Source of the DNA: Bacillus sp. FJAT-29790
GTDB lineage: Bacteria > Bacillota > Bacilli > Bacillales > Cytobacillaceae
Direction: 5' to 3'
NCBI RefSeq assembly: GCF_019039215.1
Contig: NZ_JAHNZZ010000001.1
Span: 2,443,307 to 2,483,066 of the forward strand
DNA length: 39,760 nt
Part shown: piece by piece, positions 8,382 to 16,961 of the stretch
Layout of the letters: each line of letters opens with the position of its first letter
How positions within the stretch are numbered: position 1 is the first letter of the stretch
The notes under the pieces: generated by a model
The model's database searches: none
Seen by the model: only the letters and a program-made list of their open reading frames with translations
What the model was told of the DNA's origin: nothing
Made by a program: the position numbers and the translations under genes

Positions 8382-9323
8382 ATGAGTCATGTTGTACTTA
8401 TAAAGGAATTGAATGAGATTTATGAAATGAAGGTATATTATCGGTCCTATCTTTCCGATAAACTTCCGCCTGGGAGCGTATTCGCAGCGAAAACCCCCTC
8501 GTGCTCGATTACTGCCTATAAATCAGGGAAAGTTTTATTTCAAGGGAGCAGTAGTGAATCCGAAGCAGGGAAATGGGGAAATACAAAGCAAACTGCCCAG
8601 CCTGCTAAAAAGAAAGCTTCTGTGACGACCGATCTGCCTGAGAACATTGGATCTCTTTCAGTTGTAGGTTCCGACGAAGTAGGTACTGGTGATTATTTCG
8701 GCCCGATTACCGTTGTTGCCGCTTATGTGAAGAAGGAGCAAATTCCGTTACTAAAAGAGCTTGGTGTCAAAGATTCAAAAAACCTGAATGATGAGAAGAT
8801 CATTAGTATTGCCAAAGAAATAAAGAGTATTGTCCCTCATAGTCTTTTAACATTACATAATGAAAAATATAACAAGCTGCAAAAATCAGGGATGTCACAG
8901 GGAAAAATAAAAGCATTGCTGCATAACCAGGCAATCAGCCATGTTCTTAATAAAATTTCACCCGAGCAGCCTGAAGCGATATTAATTGACCAATTTGCCA
9001 AAAAAGAGGTTTATTATCAGTATTTGAAAAACCAGACAAACGTTCAAAGACAAAATGTTTTTTTTAGTACAAAAGCAGAAGGCGTTCATCTTGCCGTCGC
9101 CGCTGCCTCGATCCTGGCACGATACGCATTTGTCCGCCATTTTGAAAACTTGAGTAAAGAAGCCGGGTTTACACTCACAAAAGGAGCCGGGGCAAAAGTT
9201 GACCAAGCTGCGGCTCGTCTCATTCATGAAAAAGGCAAAGACGCTTTGCCTGTATTTGTGAAGCTGCATTTTGCCAATACGGAAAAAGCGCTGCAGATTT
9301 ATGAGAAAAAATACCGGCACTGA
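8382..9323 (+). CDS. rnhC: Ribonuclease HIII
   Basis: Cleaves the RNA strand of RNA-DNA hybrids (R-loops, Okazaki primers). The N-terminal TBP-like substrate-binding domain (about residues 1-85) is followed by the RNase H fold with the catalytic pair in GSDEVGTGDYFGP (D98, E99), VKDSKNL, ILIDQFAKK and the STKAEGVHLAVAAASILAR helix. 313 aa, equal to B. subtilis RnhC. AAAAGGAG stands 8-10 nt before ATG 8382. Stands alone, divergent from zapA; its usual neighbour pheT is displaced by the respiratory operon. Confidence 0.96.
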   Translation: MSHVVLIKELNEIYEMKVYYRSYLSDKLPPGSVFAAKTPSCSITAYKSGKVLFQGSSSESEAGKWGNTKQTAQPAKKKASVTTDLPENIGSLSVVGSDEVGTGDYFGPITVVAAYVKKEQIPLLKELGVKDSKNLNDEKIISIAKEIKSIVPHSLLTLHNEKYNKLQKSGMSQGKIKALLHNQAISHVLNKISPEQPEAILIDQFAKKEVYYQYLKNQTNVQRQNVFFSTKAEGVHLAVAAASILARYAFVRHFENLSKEAGFTLTKGAGAKVDQAAARLIHEKGKDALPVFVKLHFANTEKALQIYEKKYRH

Positions 9324-9471
9324 GCGCTTATTGCATTACAGGTGTAGATGCAATTGCGTTTTCGTTTACACTTTCACTCCAAAAAGTATCTATCCCTTAT
9401 TCTCGCGTGATAGGAAACGATTGAAAGGTTTGTTAGCCTAGTATCGGAAAAGCTGTTAACTCTTTAATGAA

Positions 9472-9511
9472 GAAAATGGGATGCCTCGAATAGCATCCCA
9501 TTTTCTTTTAT
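9472..9511 (+). terminator. Terminator downstream of rnhC
   Basis: Perfect 13-bp stem, gaaaatgggatgc (9472-9484) with gcatcccattttc (9493-9505), followed by ttttat. It lies about 150 nt past the rnhC stop and shields the respiratory operon from read-through. Confidence 0.85.
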
Positions 9512-9788
9512 CCTCTTAACGCTACCCCTGCCTTCTCTTCACTGCATATTTAATACATAATCTAATATCTAAATTCCCACTCTTTAGAATCATTCAAAAA
9601 CGCATTTCCCTTGCCTGATACCAAATTTCCCCTGCGATATAAATCACTCTGAAATCAATTCCTTTTTTTATGAATACCCCATATCTTGAATTTTAATTGA
9701 GTATAGTTATCAATTATCATATTTTCGTAACTTAGTTATCAACATTATGTGAATAAGACCAATGGGAACAAAACTGCTGATAAACAGA
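9512..9788. other. AT-rich region upstream of the respiratory operon
   Basis: No gene seen. It includes an FNR/ResD-like half-site, TGTGAAT (9748-9754), and several ttatcaa motifs. The half-site is too degenerate to call. Confidence 0.4.
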
Positions 9789-9797
9789 TGCTATACT
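9789..9797 (+). promoter_or_regulatory. Candidate extended -10 promoter
   Basis: TGcTATACT is a good extended -10 element; the -35 region 17 bp upstream (CAAAAC) is poor. A start would fall near 9804, just before the FNR box. See the finding on promoter geometry. Confidence 0.5.
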
Positions 9798-9808
9798 AAT
9801 GATAATAG

Positions 9809-9830
9809 TATTGTGATATATTTCACAATA
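9809..9830. promoter_or_regulatory. FNR box
   Basis: TGTGA-TATATT-TCACA (9812-9827) matches the Bacillus FNR consensus TGTGA-N6-TCACA at every defined position, and the arms extend to an 8-bp inverted repeat on each side (tattgtga/tcacaata). FNR binds when its Fe-S cluster is intact, that is without oxygen. It sits 41 bp before the first start codon of the operon. Confidence 0.85.
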
Positions 9831-9870
9831 TTCAATTGAGATAACAACACTTACCTAAGGGGTGATTAGA

Positions 9871-11193
9871 ATGATCATGAATTTTACGGATAGCATCATA
9901 CCCCGTATAAAAAATAAGGCCTTAATTGATTATTCACATATCTATTTTTCTATTAAAAATGAAACATTAAATGCGATAGAATCTTTCGGATTACCATTGG
10001 AAAAAGCCGAATTAGCAGAAAGAAGGAAAAGGAAACAGGACGAGCTTAGAGCTTCAGGGGCATTATTTAGAAATAATAATAAAAGCATCGTTTCAAACGG
10101 AAGAATTTCAAGTGCATGCGAAGCTTGCCAGACAGGGACAGGAAGTTATACAACATTTGTCTCCTTAAAATGTCACCGTGATTGTTATTTTTGCTTTAAC
10201 GAAAACCAAGATAATTATTCGTTTTATGTGTCAAATCATAAAAACGTAAATAAAGAGCTCACAGAATTGCTTGCAAGCGGTGTCCACCTAAAACATCTTG
10301 CCCTAACAGGGGGAGAACCATTGCTGCATAAAGCTGAAACAATCAACTTCATACGATTGGCCAATGAATTAACCCCTGAAACGTATACAAGATTATACAC
10401 AGCAGGCGATCTTCTTGATGTGGAAACCCTGCAAAGTTTAAAGGAATATGGCTTGGATGAGATCCGCATTAGTATAAAAATGGACGACTCTCAGCAAAAG
10501 AGAAAACATGTTTTGAGCAAAATAGCTTTAGCAAAAGAGTATATTCCGAAAGTATTAGTTGAAATGCCAGTGATTCCAGGAACAACTGAAGAAATGAATG
10601 AACTTTTACTTGAGTTAGACGAGCTTGAGATATTTGGGATTAATCTGTTGGAATTTTGCTTCCCGCTTGGAAATGCAAAAGCTTTTCAGACCCGAGGTTT
10701 TGAACTTAAGAATCCACCTTACGAAGTATTTTATAACTACTGGTATGCAGGTGGGCTTGCCGTTGCTCAAAGTGAGCAAATTTGCTTGGAATTAGTTGAA
10801 TTCGCTATGGAAAAGAAATTAAAGCTTGGTGTTCATTATTGTTCATTGGAAAACAAATTTACAGGCCAAATCTATCAGCAGAACTATGATCAAAAACTTA
10901 GCGAAATGTACACTTTCTCCGAAAAGGATTACTTTTGGAAAACAGCAAAAGCATTCGGCAAGGACCAAAAGAAGGTGCAATCCATTCTTGAACAACATCA
11001 AATTCCATTTGAGATCAATGAGACTTATAACTTTATCCAATTTCCAATCCACGCCATTCAATTATTAGGAAAGAACAATCTAGATCTAATTATTTCTTCT
11101 AATGTCCTAGAACATAAAGAAAATGAAACGGAAATCCGTGAAGTGAACATCGAATGGACCACGCCAAGTTTATTCGAAGAAATAGATATATAA
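9871..11193 (+). CDS. Radical SAM protein of the molybdoenzyme operon
   Basis: 440 aa. The radical SAM cluster motif C-x3-C-x2-C is at C101, C105 and C108 (KCHRDCYFCFNEN), followed by the GGEPL SAM-binding motif (TGGEPLLHK). Two more cysteines just upstream (C83, C86 in SACEACQTG) could form part of a second site. A conserved-looking GVHYCSLENK lies near residue 315. The start is ATG 9871, 8 nt after AAGGGGTGAT; a GTG at 9862 is inside that ribosome-binding site. First gene of the operon, 41 bp ahead of the torD-like gene. Radical SAM chemistry is certain; the substrate is unknown. It could modify the catalytic subunit, make or edit a cofactor, or act on a peptide. It is not MoaA by size or position. 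Confidence 0.85.
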   Translation: MIMNFTDSIIPRIKNKALIDYSHIYFSIKNETLNAIESFGLPLEKAELAERRKRKQDELRASGALFRNNNKSIVSNGRISSACEACQTGTGSYTTFVSLKCHRDCYFCFNENQDNYSFYVSNHKNVNKELTELLASGVHLKHLALTGGEPLLHKAETINFIRLANELTPETYTRLYTAGDLLDVETLQSLKEYGLDEIRISIKMDDSQQKRKHVLSKIALAKEYIPKVLVEMPVIPGTTEEMNELLLELDELEIFGINLLEFCFPLGNAKAFQTRGFELKNPPYEVFYNYWYAGGLAVAQSEQICLELVEFAMEKKLKLGVHYCSLENKFTGQIYQQNYDQKLSEMYTFSEKDYFWKTAKAFGKDQKKVQSILEQHQIPFEINETYNFIQFPIHAIQLLGKNNLDLIISSNVLEHKENETEIREVNIEWTTPSLFEEIDI

Positions 11194-11234
11194 AGTGAAT
11201 CTGCAATAAAAATTTGATAAAAAAGGTGATGGAA

Positions 11235-11945
11235 ATGAACGGTACCGCTATTCCTATGCAAGAAGCAGTAAATATTTTTTATGCTAGGCAATATGCGTAT
11301 GACATATTGCGAAGATTTTTTCTAGAAGAGCCTTCCAAAGCATTTTTAAAGGAATTCGTCCAAATAAATATGATCGATTTCTTCCCGTTTAAGGAAGATT
11401 CAGAAGGGATTCAAGAAGGTATCAAAGATATCAAGGCTTTCCTTTCCAGCCATGATGTTGTCAATATTGAGCGCCATTATCAAAAGTTACATTGGGATTA
11501 TACAAGGATGTTTATTGGCCCATTCGAGGTGCCAACCCCTCCATGGGAGTCTTCTTATGTTGGCAAGCATGGCTTGCTATTTCAGGAAACGACGATGAAT
11601 ATACGAAAACGCTATGAAAAATACGGAATTGAAGTACGAGGTTTTAATGTTGAGCCAGATGATCATATTGGGTTTGAGCTCGATTTCATTTACCACTTAA
11701 ATGAGCTATGTTTCAAAGCTGCTGATCCAATGGAAGAGTGGGGATTACCTGAACTCCGGCAGTTACTCATAGAGCAAAAGAATTTTGTGGATACTCATCT
11801 ACTTTCATTTGTTCCAACATTTAGTCAGGGTGTTATTAATGAAGCTGATACCGATTTTTACAGAGGATTAGCAAAAATTCTCCACCAATTTTTACTAATT
11901 GATTCAAACATTCTTAAAGGTCTTTTATCCACAGAAATTATTTAA
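11235..11945 (+). CDS. TorD/DmsD-family molybdoenzyme chaperone
   Basis: 236 aa, all-helical in appearance. TorD-type chaperones bind the Tat signal peptide and apo-form of DMSO-reductase-family enzymes and hold them for cofactor loading before export. The family signature is visible as NVEPDDHIGFELDFIYHLNEL (compare E-P-x-D-H-I-x-x-E). PFEVPTPPWESSY is also typical. Start ATG 11235 lies 8 nt after AAAGGTGAT; the frame is open further upstream but without a site. It ends 14 bp before the catalytic subunit gene, its obvious client. Confidence 0.88.
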   Translation: MNGTAIPMQEAVNIFYARQYAYDILRRFFLEEPSKAFLKEFVQINMIDFFPFKEDSEGIQEGIKDIKAFLSSHDVVNIERHYQKLHWDYTRMFIGPFEVPTPPWESSYVGKHGLLFQETTMNIRKRYEKYGIEVRGFNVEPDDHIGFELDFIYHLNELCFKAADPMEEWGLPELRQLLIEQKNFVDTHLLSFVPTFSQGVINEADTDFYRGLAKILHQFLLIDSNILKGLLSTEII

Positions 11946-11959
11946 GGGAGAGCGGTATC

Positions 11960-14539
11960 ATGATTGATTTAATTGGAAAAATCAAGGATTTCAAGATGTC
12001 AAGAAGGTCATTTATCGGCTGGACTACTGCTGTTGCTGCAACGGCAGCGATTCCTGTTGGCCGCGGTCTCATTGCAAAAGCTGAACCAAGTTTTGGCACT
12101 GAGGCAGCTGGTGGAGAAGGTATATGGAAAACAGCCGCTTGTTGGCATAACTGTGGCGGGCGTTGCTTGAATAAAGTACTCGTCAAAGATGGAGTGGTCG
12201 TTCGTCAAAAGACAGATGATACGCATGCAGACAGTGCAGAATTCCCACAACAAAGAGGCTGTTTGCGTGGACGCTCACAGAGCCAACAAATTTTTGGTGC
12301 TGATCGTCTGAAATATCCGATGAAACGAAAAAACTGGGAGCCTGGCGGCGGAAAAAAAGAACTCCGCGGGAAAGATGAATGGGTTCGAATTTCTTGGGAT
12401 GAAGCATTAGATTATGTCGCTGATGAAACAAAACGAATTGCAAAAAAATATGGAAATCAAGCCATATGGGGTGCCGGCAACTATGGTGGGCATCATGTAA
12501 ATATGCTCTCAACAATTGGAGGGTGTGTATCTGATTGGCGTACATCCTCATATGGAGGCTGGCTGCTAACGAGCCCACATATCGGTTCTTCAGAAGGATA
12601 CTCTGTACCACCGATCAATGACCGATTTGACTTGCAAAATTCACAACTTATTGTCCTATGGGGAGCGAATCCGGCATGGAGCTCTCCAGGAATGCCAATG
12701 AATAATTATTTAGAAGCAAAGAAAGCTGGCGCAAAGTTTATTGTGATTGATCCGAAATATACGGATTCCGCTCATGTTTTTGACGCAGATTGGATCCCTA
12801 TTCGCCCCGGAACCGATGACGCTTTAATGTTGGCTATTATGAACGTCTTAATTGAAGAAGATGATCCGATTAATAATCCTTTAATTGATTGGGATGTTTT
12901 ACACCGTTGTACAGTCGGCTTTGATGCAGATCATATGCCTGATGGAGCAGATCCAAAGGATAACTTAAAAGATTATGTATTGGGAACATATGACGGCCAG
13001 CCCAAAAATCCGCAATGGGCTTCTGAGATTTGCGGTGTAAATCCTTCAAGAATTCGCCAGTTAGCTAGACAAATTGGGGGAACTGAAAGAGTAGCATTGT
13101 TGACTGGGTGGGCATCTGCCCGGATTAACAATGCTGAGGGCGTAGTCCAAGCTTTCATGACTTTAGGTTATATGACTGGGCACATTGGCAAAAAAGGAAA
13201 AATGACAGGATTATCTGTTCACTCTTTTGCGGCTAATGGCGGCCCTGCATTAGTTGTTGGCGGTGGAGCTGGATTGCCAGCGGTAAAAAATCCGATCACA
13301 GACTCGATTAATACGTCAGAAGCCTATAAGGCTATTAGCGAAGGCAAATACGTAAGTCCAAATGAAGGAGAAAAACCTCTAAACATTAAAATGATTTATC
13401 ATGAAAGTCAATCTATGAATTCAACGCTCGGATTAACAAAAGGGATTGAAGTCCATAGAAACATGGAATTTGTTGTTTCTAATGCCTATGTGTTAACCAC
13501 TCATGCTTTATATTCAGATATTGTTCTCCCAATCACAACTGAGTGGGAAAGAGAAGGTGGTCTCCTTTCTGGGAACCGTGAAATGTTAATTGTTCATACG
13601 AAAATTATTGACCCTTTATACGAAGCAAAAAGTGATCAGTGGATAGCAAAAGAATTAATCAAAAGATTAGGCAAAGATCCGAGTGAAATATACCCGATTA
13701 GCGAAAAGCAGCAGTTTTTTAATCAGTTAGCTGGAACAACAGTCATGAATGAAAATGGCGTTGATTATGAGCCTCTTTTAACGATTACGAATAGAGATAT
13801 TAGTGATTGGGACGTTAACGGAACTCCTCAAAAAGGAAGAATTACATTAAATGAGTTTATTAATAACGGAATCTATCAAGTAAAACGTTCCAAAGGTGAT
13901 CAACTTGGATACATCGCTTATGAAGATTTTGTAAGAGACCCAGAGGCAAACCCATTAACAACAAAAAGCGGGAAGTTTGAAATCTATTCAGCATCCTTGC
14001 ATGAAGCCTCTAAAGGTGCTTGGACTGAAATTGCACCGATTCCTAAATATGTTCCTAAAGTCCATGGTTATGAAGAGACATATAAAGATTGGAAGAGTAG
14101 GAAGAAAGGAAACTATCCTTTCCAATTAATGAATCCCCATTACTTAAGACGCTCACATAGTACATTAGATAATGTCCCGTACTTGAGAGAAGCATGGCCA
14201 AATGCAGTTTATTTAAATAAAAGCGATGCAGAAAACCTAAATATAAGTCAGGATGATACTGTGCTCATTACGAGCGCATATGGAAAAACATTGCGCCCAG
14301 CCTTCATTACAGAAACCCTTATGCCGGGAGTCGTTTCACTTCCTCATGGACCTTGGGTATCGATGGACGAAAACGATGAGATTGATCAAGCAGGAGCAGA
14401 AAATATAATTACAGGATCACTTGCAACTGGCCTTGGTACGGAAGGATATAATACGCAAGTTGTAAATGTAGAAAAATGGAACGGTGAGCGCCTTGAAGCA
14501 GATTACAAACAACCGCAAAGGATTATTAAATATCGCTAA
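11960..14539 (+). CDS. DMSO-reductase-family molybdopterin oxidoreductase, catalytic subunit
   Basis: 859 aa. The Tat signal has MSRRSFIGW (twin Arg 15-16), a hydrophobic stretch and a likely cleavage after AKA (residue 41), so it acts outside the membrane. An N-terminal [4Fe-4S] site has C61, C65, C69 and C101, as in DmsA (C-x2-NCG-x-RC ... RGCLRGR). Other family matches: DRLKYPMKR, WVRISWDEALDYVA, IVIDPKYTDSAHVFDADWIPIRPGTDDALMLAI, and the C-terminal cofactor domain NPHYLRRSHSTLDNV. The Mo-ligand loop is unusual: GGCVSDWRTSSYGGW (188-201) in place of GGYxNxxGDYST. Start ATG 11960 follows AAGGGAG by 9 nt. Followed closely by the ferredoxin and anchor subunits. Likely a quinol-linked reductase; the substrate (DMSO, TMAO, a sulfur or other oxyanion) cannot be told. 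Confidence 0.9.
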   Translation: MIDLIGKIKDFKMSRRSFIGWTTAVAATAAIPVGRGLIAKAEPSFGTEAAGGEGIWKTAACWHNCGGRCLNKVLVKDGVVVRQKTDDTHADSAEFPQQRGCLRGRSQSQQIFGADRLKYPMKRKNWEPGGGKKELRGKDEWVRISWDEALDYVADETKRIAKKYGNQAIWGAGNYGGHHVNMLSTIGGCVSDWRTSSYGGWLLTSPHIGSSEGYSVPPINDRFDLQNSQLIVLWGANPAWSSPGMPMNNYLEAKKAGAKFIVIDPKYTDSAHVFDADWIPIRPGTDDALMLAIMNVLIEEDDPINNPLIDWDVLHRCTVGFDADHMPDGADPKDNLKDYVLGTYDGQPKNPQWASEICGVNPSRIRQLARQIGGTERVALLTGWASARINNAEGVVQAFMTLGYMTGHIGKKGKMTGLSVHSFAANGGPALVVGGGAGLPAVKNPITDSINTSEAYKAISEGKYVSPNEGEKPLNIKMIYHESQSMNSTLGLTKGIEVHRNMEFVVSNAYVLTTHALYSDIVLPITTEWEREGGLLSGNREMLIVHTKIIDPLYEAKSDQWIAKELIKRLGKDPSEIYPISEKQQFFNQLAGTTVMNENGVDYEPLLTITNRDISDWDVNGTPQKGRITLNEFINNGIYQVKRSKGDQLGYIAYEDFVRDPEANPLTTKSGKFEIYSASLHEASKGAWTEIAPIPKYVPKVHGYEETYKDWKSRKKGNYPFQLMNPHYLRRSHSTLDNVPYLREAWPNAVYLNKSDAENLNISQDDTVLITSAYGKTLRPAFITETLMPGVVSLPHGPWVSMDENDEIDQAGAENIITGSLATGLGTEGYNTQVVNVEKWNGERLEADYKQPQRIIKYR

Positions 14540-14559
14540 CGTAGAGGAGGGATAACCTT

Positions 14560-15102
14560 ATGGAACAATTAGGATTTTATATCGATGTTGCGAAATGTAT
14601 TGGATGTAAAACTTGTACTGTCGCTTGTAAAGATGTTAATAATTTGGAAGTCGGCAGAAATTTTAGGCGTGTTTATGATTTTGAAGAAGGCAGTTTTCCA
14701 AAGGTGTCTATTTTTCATCTCTCGATATCTTGTAATCACTGTGATCAGCCTGGCTGCATGAAAGGCTGTCCAACAGGCGCCATGCATAAACGAACTGAAG
14801 ATGGTGTCGTTGTCGTCGATCATGATAAATGTGTTGGCTGCAGATATTGTGAGTGGAACTGCCCATATGGCGCTCCACAGTATGATGAAGCACTTGGTAA
14901 AATGACAAAATGTGATACATGCCTATCATTAAGAGAAAATGGCGAAGAACCTGCTTGTGTAACTTCTTGTCCACTGCGTGCCATCGAGTTTGGACCAATT
15001 GCTGAATTACGCAAAAAGTATGGAACAAATGCTAATGTAAAGGGCTTACCAAACTCTTCGATCACAAATCCGAACTTAGTGATTGGCGGAATAAATATCT
15101 AA
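14560..15102 (+). CDS. DmsB-like ferredoxin subunit with four [4Fe-4S] clusters
   Basis: 180 aa with 16 cysteines in four motifs: CIGCKTCTVAC, CNHCDQPGCMKGCP, CVGCRYCEWNCP and CDTC...CVTSCP, the pattern of DmsB/NrfC/PsrB electron-transfer subunits. It would carry electrons from the membrane anchor to the molybdenum subunit. No Tat signal of its own, which fits hitch-hiker export with the catalytic subunit. Start ATG 14560 follows GAGGAGGG; 20 bp after the catalytic gene and 21 bp before the anchor gene. Confidence 0.92.
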   Translation: MEQLGFYIDVAKCIGCKTCTVACKDVNNLEVGRNFRRVYDFEEGSFPKVSIFHLSISCNHCDQPGCMKGCPTGAMHKRTEDGVVVVDHDKCVGCRYCEWNCPYGAPQYDEALGKMTKCDTCLSLRENGEEPACVTSCPLRAIEFGPIAELRKKYGTNANVKGLPNSSITNPNLVIGGINI

Positions 15103-15123
15103 AGTTAAAAGGAGGGATATGAA

Positions 15124-15972
15124 ATGCATGAATGGGCATTATTAATTTTTACACTTTGTGTACAAACAGCGATTGGCGGAATGTTCATGCTGTGGCTATT
15201 TCATCGCACGATCAGCAAAAATGGTGAGGAAAAGGCATTTGTGGTTTTGAAAACGCCACTACTCATCATTGCAGCTTTATCATTAATAGGTTTAGCAGCT
15301 TCTTTTTCACACTTAGGAACACCCAGCAATGCGTTTAATACAATTAGAAACATCGGGTCTTCATGGATGAGCAGGGAAATTCTGGTGACTGGAATGTTCA
15401 TAGGAGCAACTTGTTTAACAGCGGGTTTAGCGATCGTTCAAAAGAAACTCAATCCCTTACTCTTGCTCGGAACCGCAATCATCGGGTTTGTTGATATTTA
15501 CTGTATGGCAAAGATTTACGCGAATTCATTAGTAAGCGGATGGAATTCCATTAACACATTTACATCTTTCTATGGAACAGCATTCCTTTTAGGTGCAGTA
15601 CTCGTAGCCAGCATCACAACTCCTGCCCTCCGTTCAAATAATATGGATGATGCAGCAAAAAATCTTATAAAGCTTTCATTTTTCACAGCGCTTTTTGGTA
15701 TCGCCATTCAGCTTGTTGGGGTGGCTTTATTCCCGGCAGCAATGACAAGTATCCATATCATTGCTACAACTGCTGCTACTTCTGTCCTTGAGGGGTATGA
15801 AGGAACCATTGCTTTAAGATGGATCATTGAAATCATTGGGCTAATGCTGCTGGGCTATACGGCACTTGCACCAGCAAAAAAAATTCATGTCACTGTGACA
15901 TTTGCCGCATTAATCGCAATCGGGTTCGCAGAAGGCATGAGCAGATATGTATTTTATGTACTAGGTTCATAG
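15124..15972 (+). CDS. DmsC-like membrane anchor subunit
   Basis: 282 aa, nearly all hydrophobic with about eight transmembrane spans, like E. coli DmsC (about 287 aa). It begins MHEWALLIFTLCVQTAIGGMF, matching the DmsC family opening (E-x-P/A-L-x-x-F-T-x-x-x-Q). The subunit oxidises menaquinol and hands electrons to the four-cluster subunit. AAAGGAGGG precedes ATG 15124. Belongs with the two genes before it. Confidence 0.88.
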   Translation: MHEWALLIFTLCVQTAIGGMFMLWLFHRTISKNGEEKAFVVLKTPLLIIAALSLIGLAASFSHLGTPSNAFNTIRNIGSSWMSREILVTGMFIGATCLTAGLAIVQKKLNPLLLLGTAIIGFVDIYCMAKIYANSLVSGWNSINTFTSFYGTAFLLGAVLVASITTPALRSNNMDDAAKNLIKLSFFTALFGIAIQLVGVALFPAAMTSIHIIATTAATSVLEGYEGTIALRWIIEIIGLMLLGYTALAPAKKIHVTVTFAALIAIGFAEGMSRYVFYVLGS

Positions 15973-16034
15973 CTTTAAATTTCAAGAGCTTTAATTGATT
16001 CGCGTAAAAAATAAGCAGTAGAGGAGTGGCTTTG

Positions 16035-16943
16035 ATGGGATTACTAAATAGGTGGATTGAAAGTCTCGATTATGAATTTCAAGTTTTGCAGTCTTGTACC
16101 CGCCATCAAAGCCCTCACTCTACATGCAGCAAATGTATCGAGAGTTGTTCTGCTGGTGCAATTTCACTTAAAAATGGCAAACCTATTATTAGCAAAGAGC
16201 AGTGTACAGAGTGCGGGGACTGCATTGTTACGTGTCCTGTTCAGGCAGTTGAAGGTTTTTTCCCAAAAAGAACGATTATCCACAATCAGTTTATCGTGGA
16301 TAATGATCGCCCACCTGCTTTAAGGGAATTACTCGGATATTATAAAAAAGGAGTAACGGAACTTGTATGTGAACAAGGCGAGCTGAATGTAGACTGGCAG
16401 CTCAAACTTGCAGAAGCAAACGAAATGCTAGAAAAACTGGGTGAAGCTCCCTTTTCAGTTCGCTATAACCAAGTGGAGTTACAAGAAGAAACATATACAC
16501 GAAGAGCATTATTTTCTATTTGGAAAAAAGAAGCTCAATCGACGATGAAGCAAATGGCACCTGCAAAGTGGCGCTTTAACCACGAGGATCTGGATATTGC
16601 GCAATCCTTTCCAAACTACCAATTCGCAGAAATAATGATAAATACGAGTAAATGCACTTTGTGCAAAGCTTGTCAGATGCTTTGTCCGAAAAAATGTTTG
16701 CAAATAACCGACACCCATTTTACCATTTCTGCTCAAGCATGTTCCGGGTGTCTCCTATGCCAGGATATATGTCCCGAAAAAGCCATTATTGTTAAAGAGC
16801 AAATTTCATTAGCTAAAGGTATAGTCCATTCGCTTTATGAAAATGAGTGCAAGACATGTAAAAAAAGCTTTCAAACACTATCCGAACATGATGAAAAATG
16901 TATCATATGCAGAAAAAAAGAAGAGTTTGGTGTCTTTTTATAA
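16035..16943 (+). CDS. Accessory polyferredoxin with C-terminal zinc-ribbon-like motif
   Basis: 302 aa, cytoplasmic (no signal or membrane span). The N-terminal ferredoxin part has CSKCIESC and CTECGDCIVTCP; a second pair lies near residues 210-255 (CTLCKACQMLCPKKC and CSGCLLCQDICPEKA). The C-terminus has C-x2-C...C-x2-C (CKTCKKSF...CIICRKK), as in a small zinc ribbon. Reminiscent of NapF-type accessory proteins that act on cytoplasmic molybdoenzyme precursors or supply electrons. Start ATG 16035 lies 8 nt after GAGGAG; GTG 16026 overlaps that site and is rejected. Last gene of the operon, 62 bp after the anchor gene and ahead of a strong terminator. Confidence 0.8.
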   Translation: MGLLNRWIESLDYEFQVLQSCTRHQSPHSTCSKCIESCSAGAISLKNGKPIISKEQCTECGDCIVTCPVQAVEGFFPKRTIIHNQFIVDNDRPPALRELLGYYKKGVTELVCEQGELNVDWQLKLAEANEMLEKLGEAPFSVRYNQVELQEETYTRRALFSIWKKEAQSTMKQMAPAKWRFNHEDLDIAQSFPNYQFAEIMINTSKCTLCKACQMLCPKKCLQITDTHFTISAQACSGCLLCQDICPEKAIIVKEQISLAKGIVHSLYENECKTCKKSFQTLSEHDEKCIICRKKEEFGVFL

Positions 16944-16961
16944 TGGAATTAAGCTTTTCAT

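Noticed and set aside
8284..8418. 44-codon frame starting MAKKSEHVIASLKTIK between zapA and rnhC
   Set aside because: Weak ribosome-binding site, runs into the rnhC coding region in another frame and has no family resemblance; more likely the rnhC leader.
16026..16034. GTG start for the polyferredoxin
   Set aside because: It overlaps the GAGGAG ribosome-binding site, which is correctly spaced for ATG 16035.
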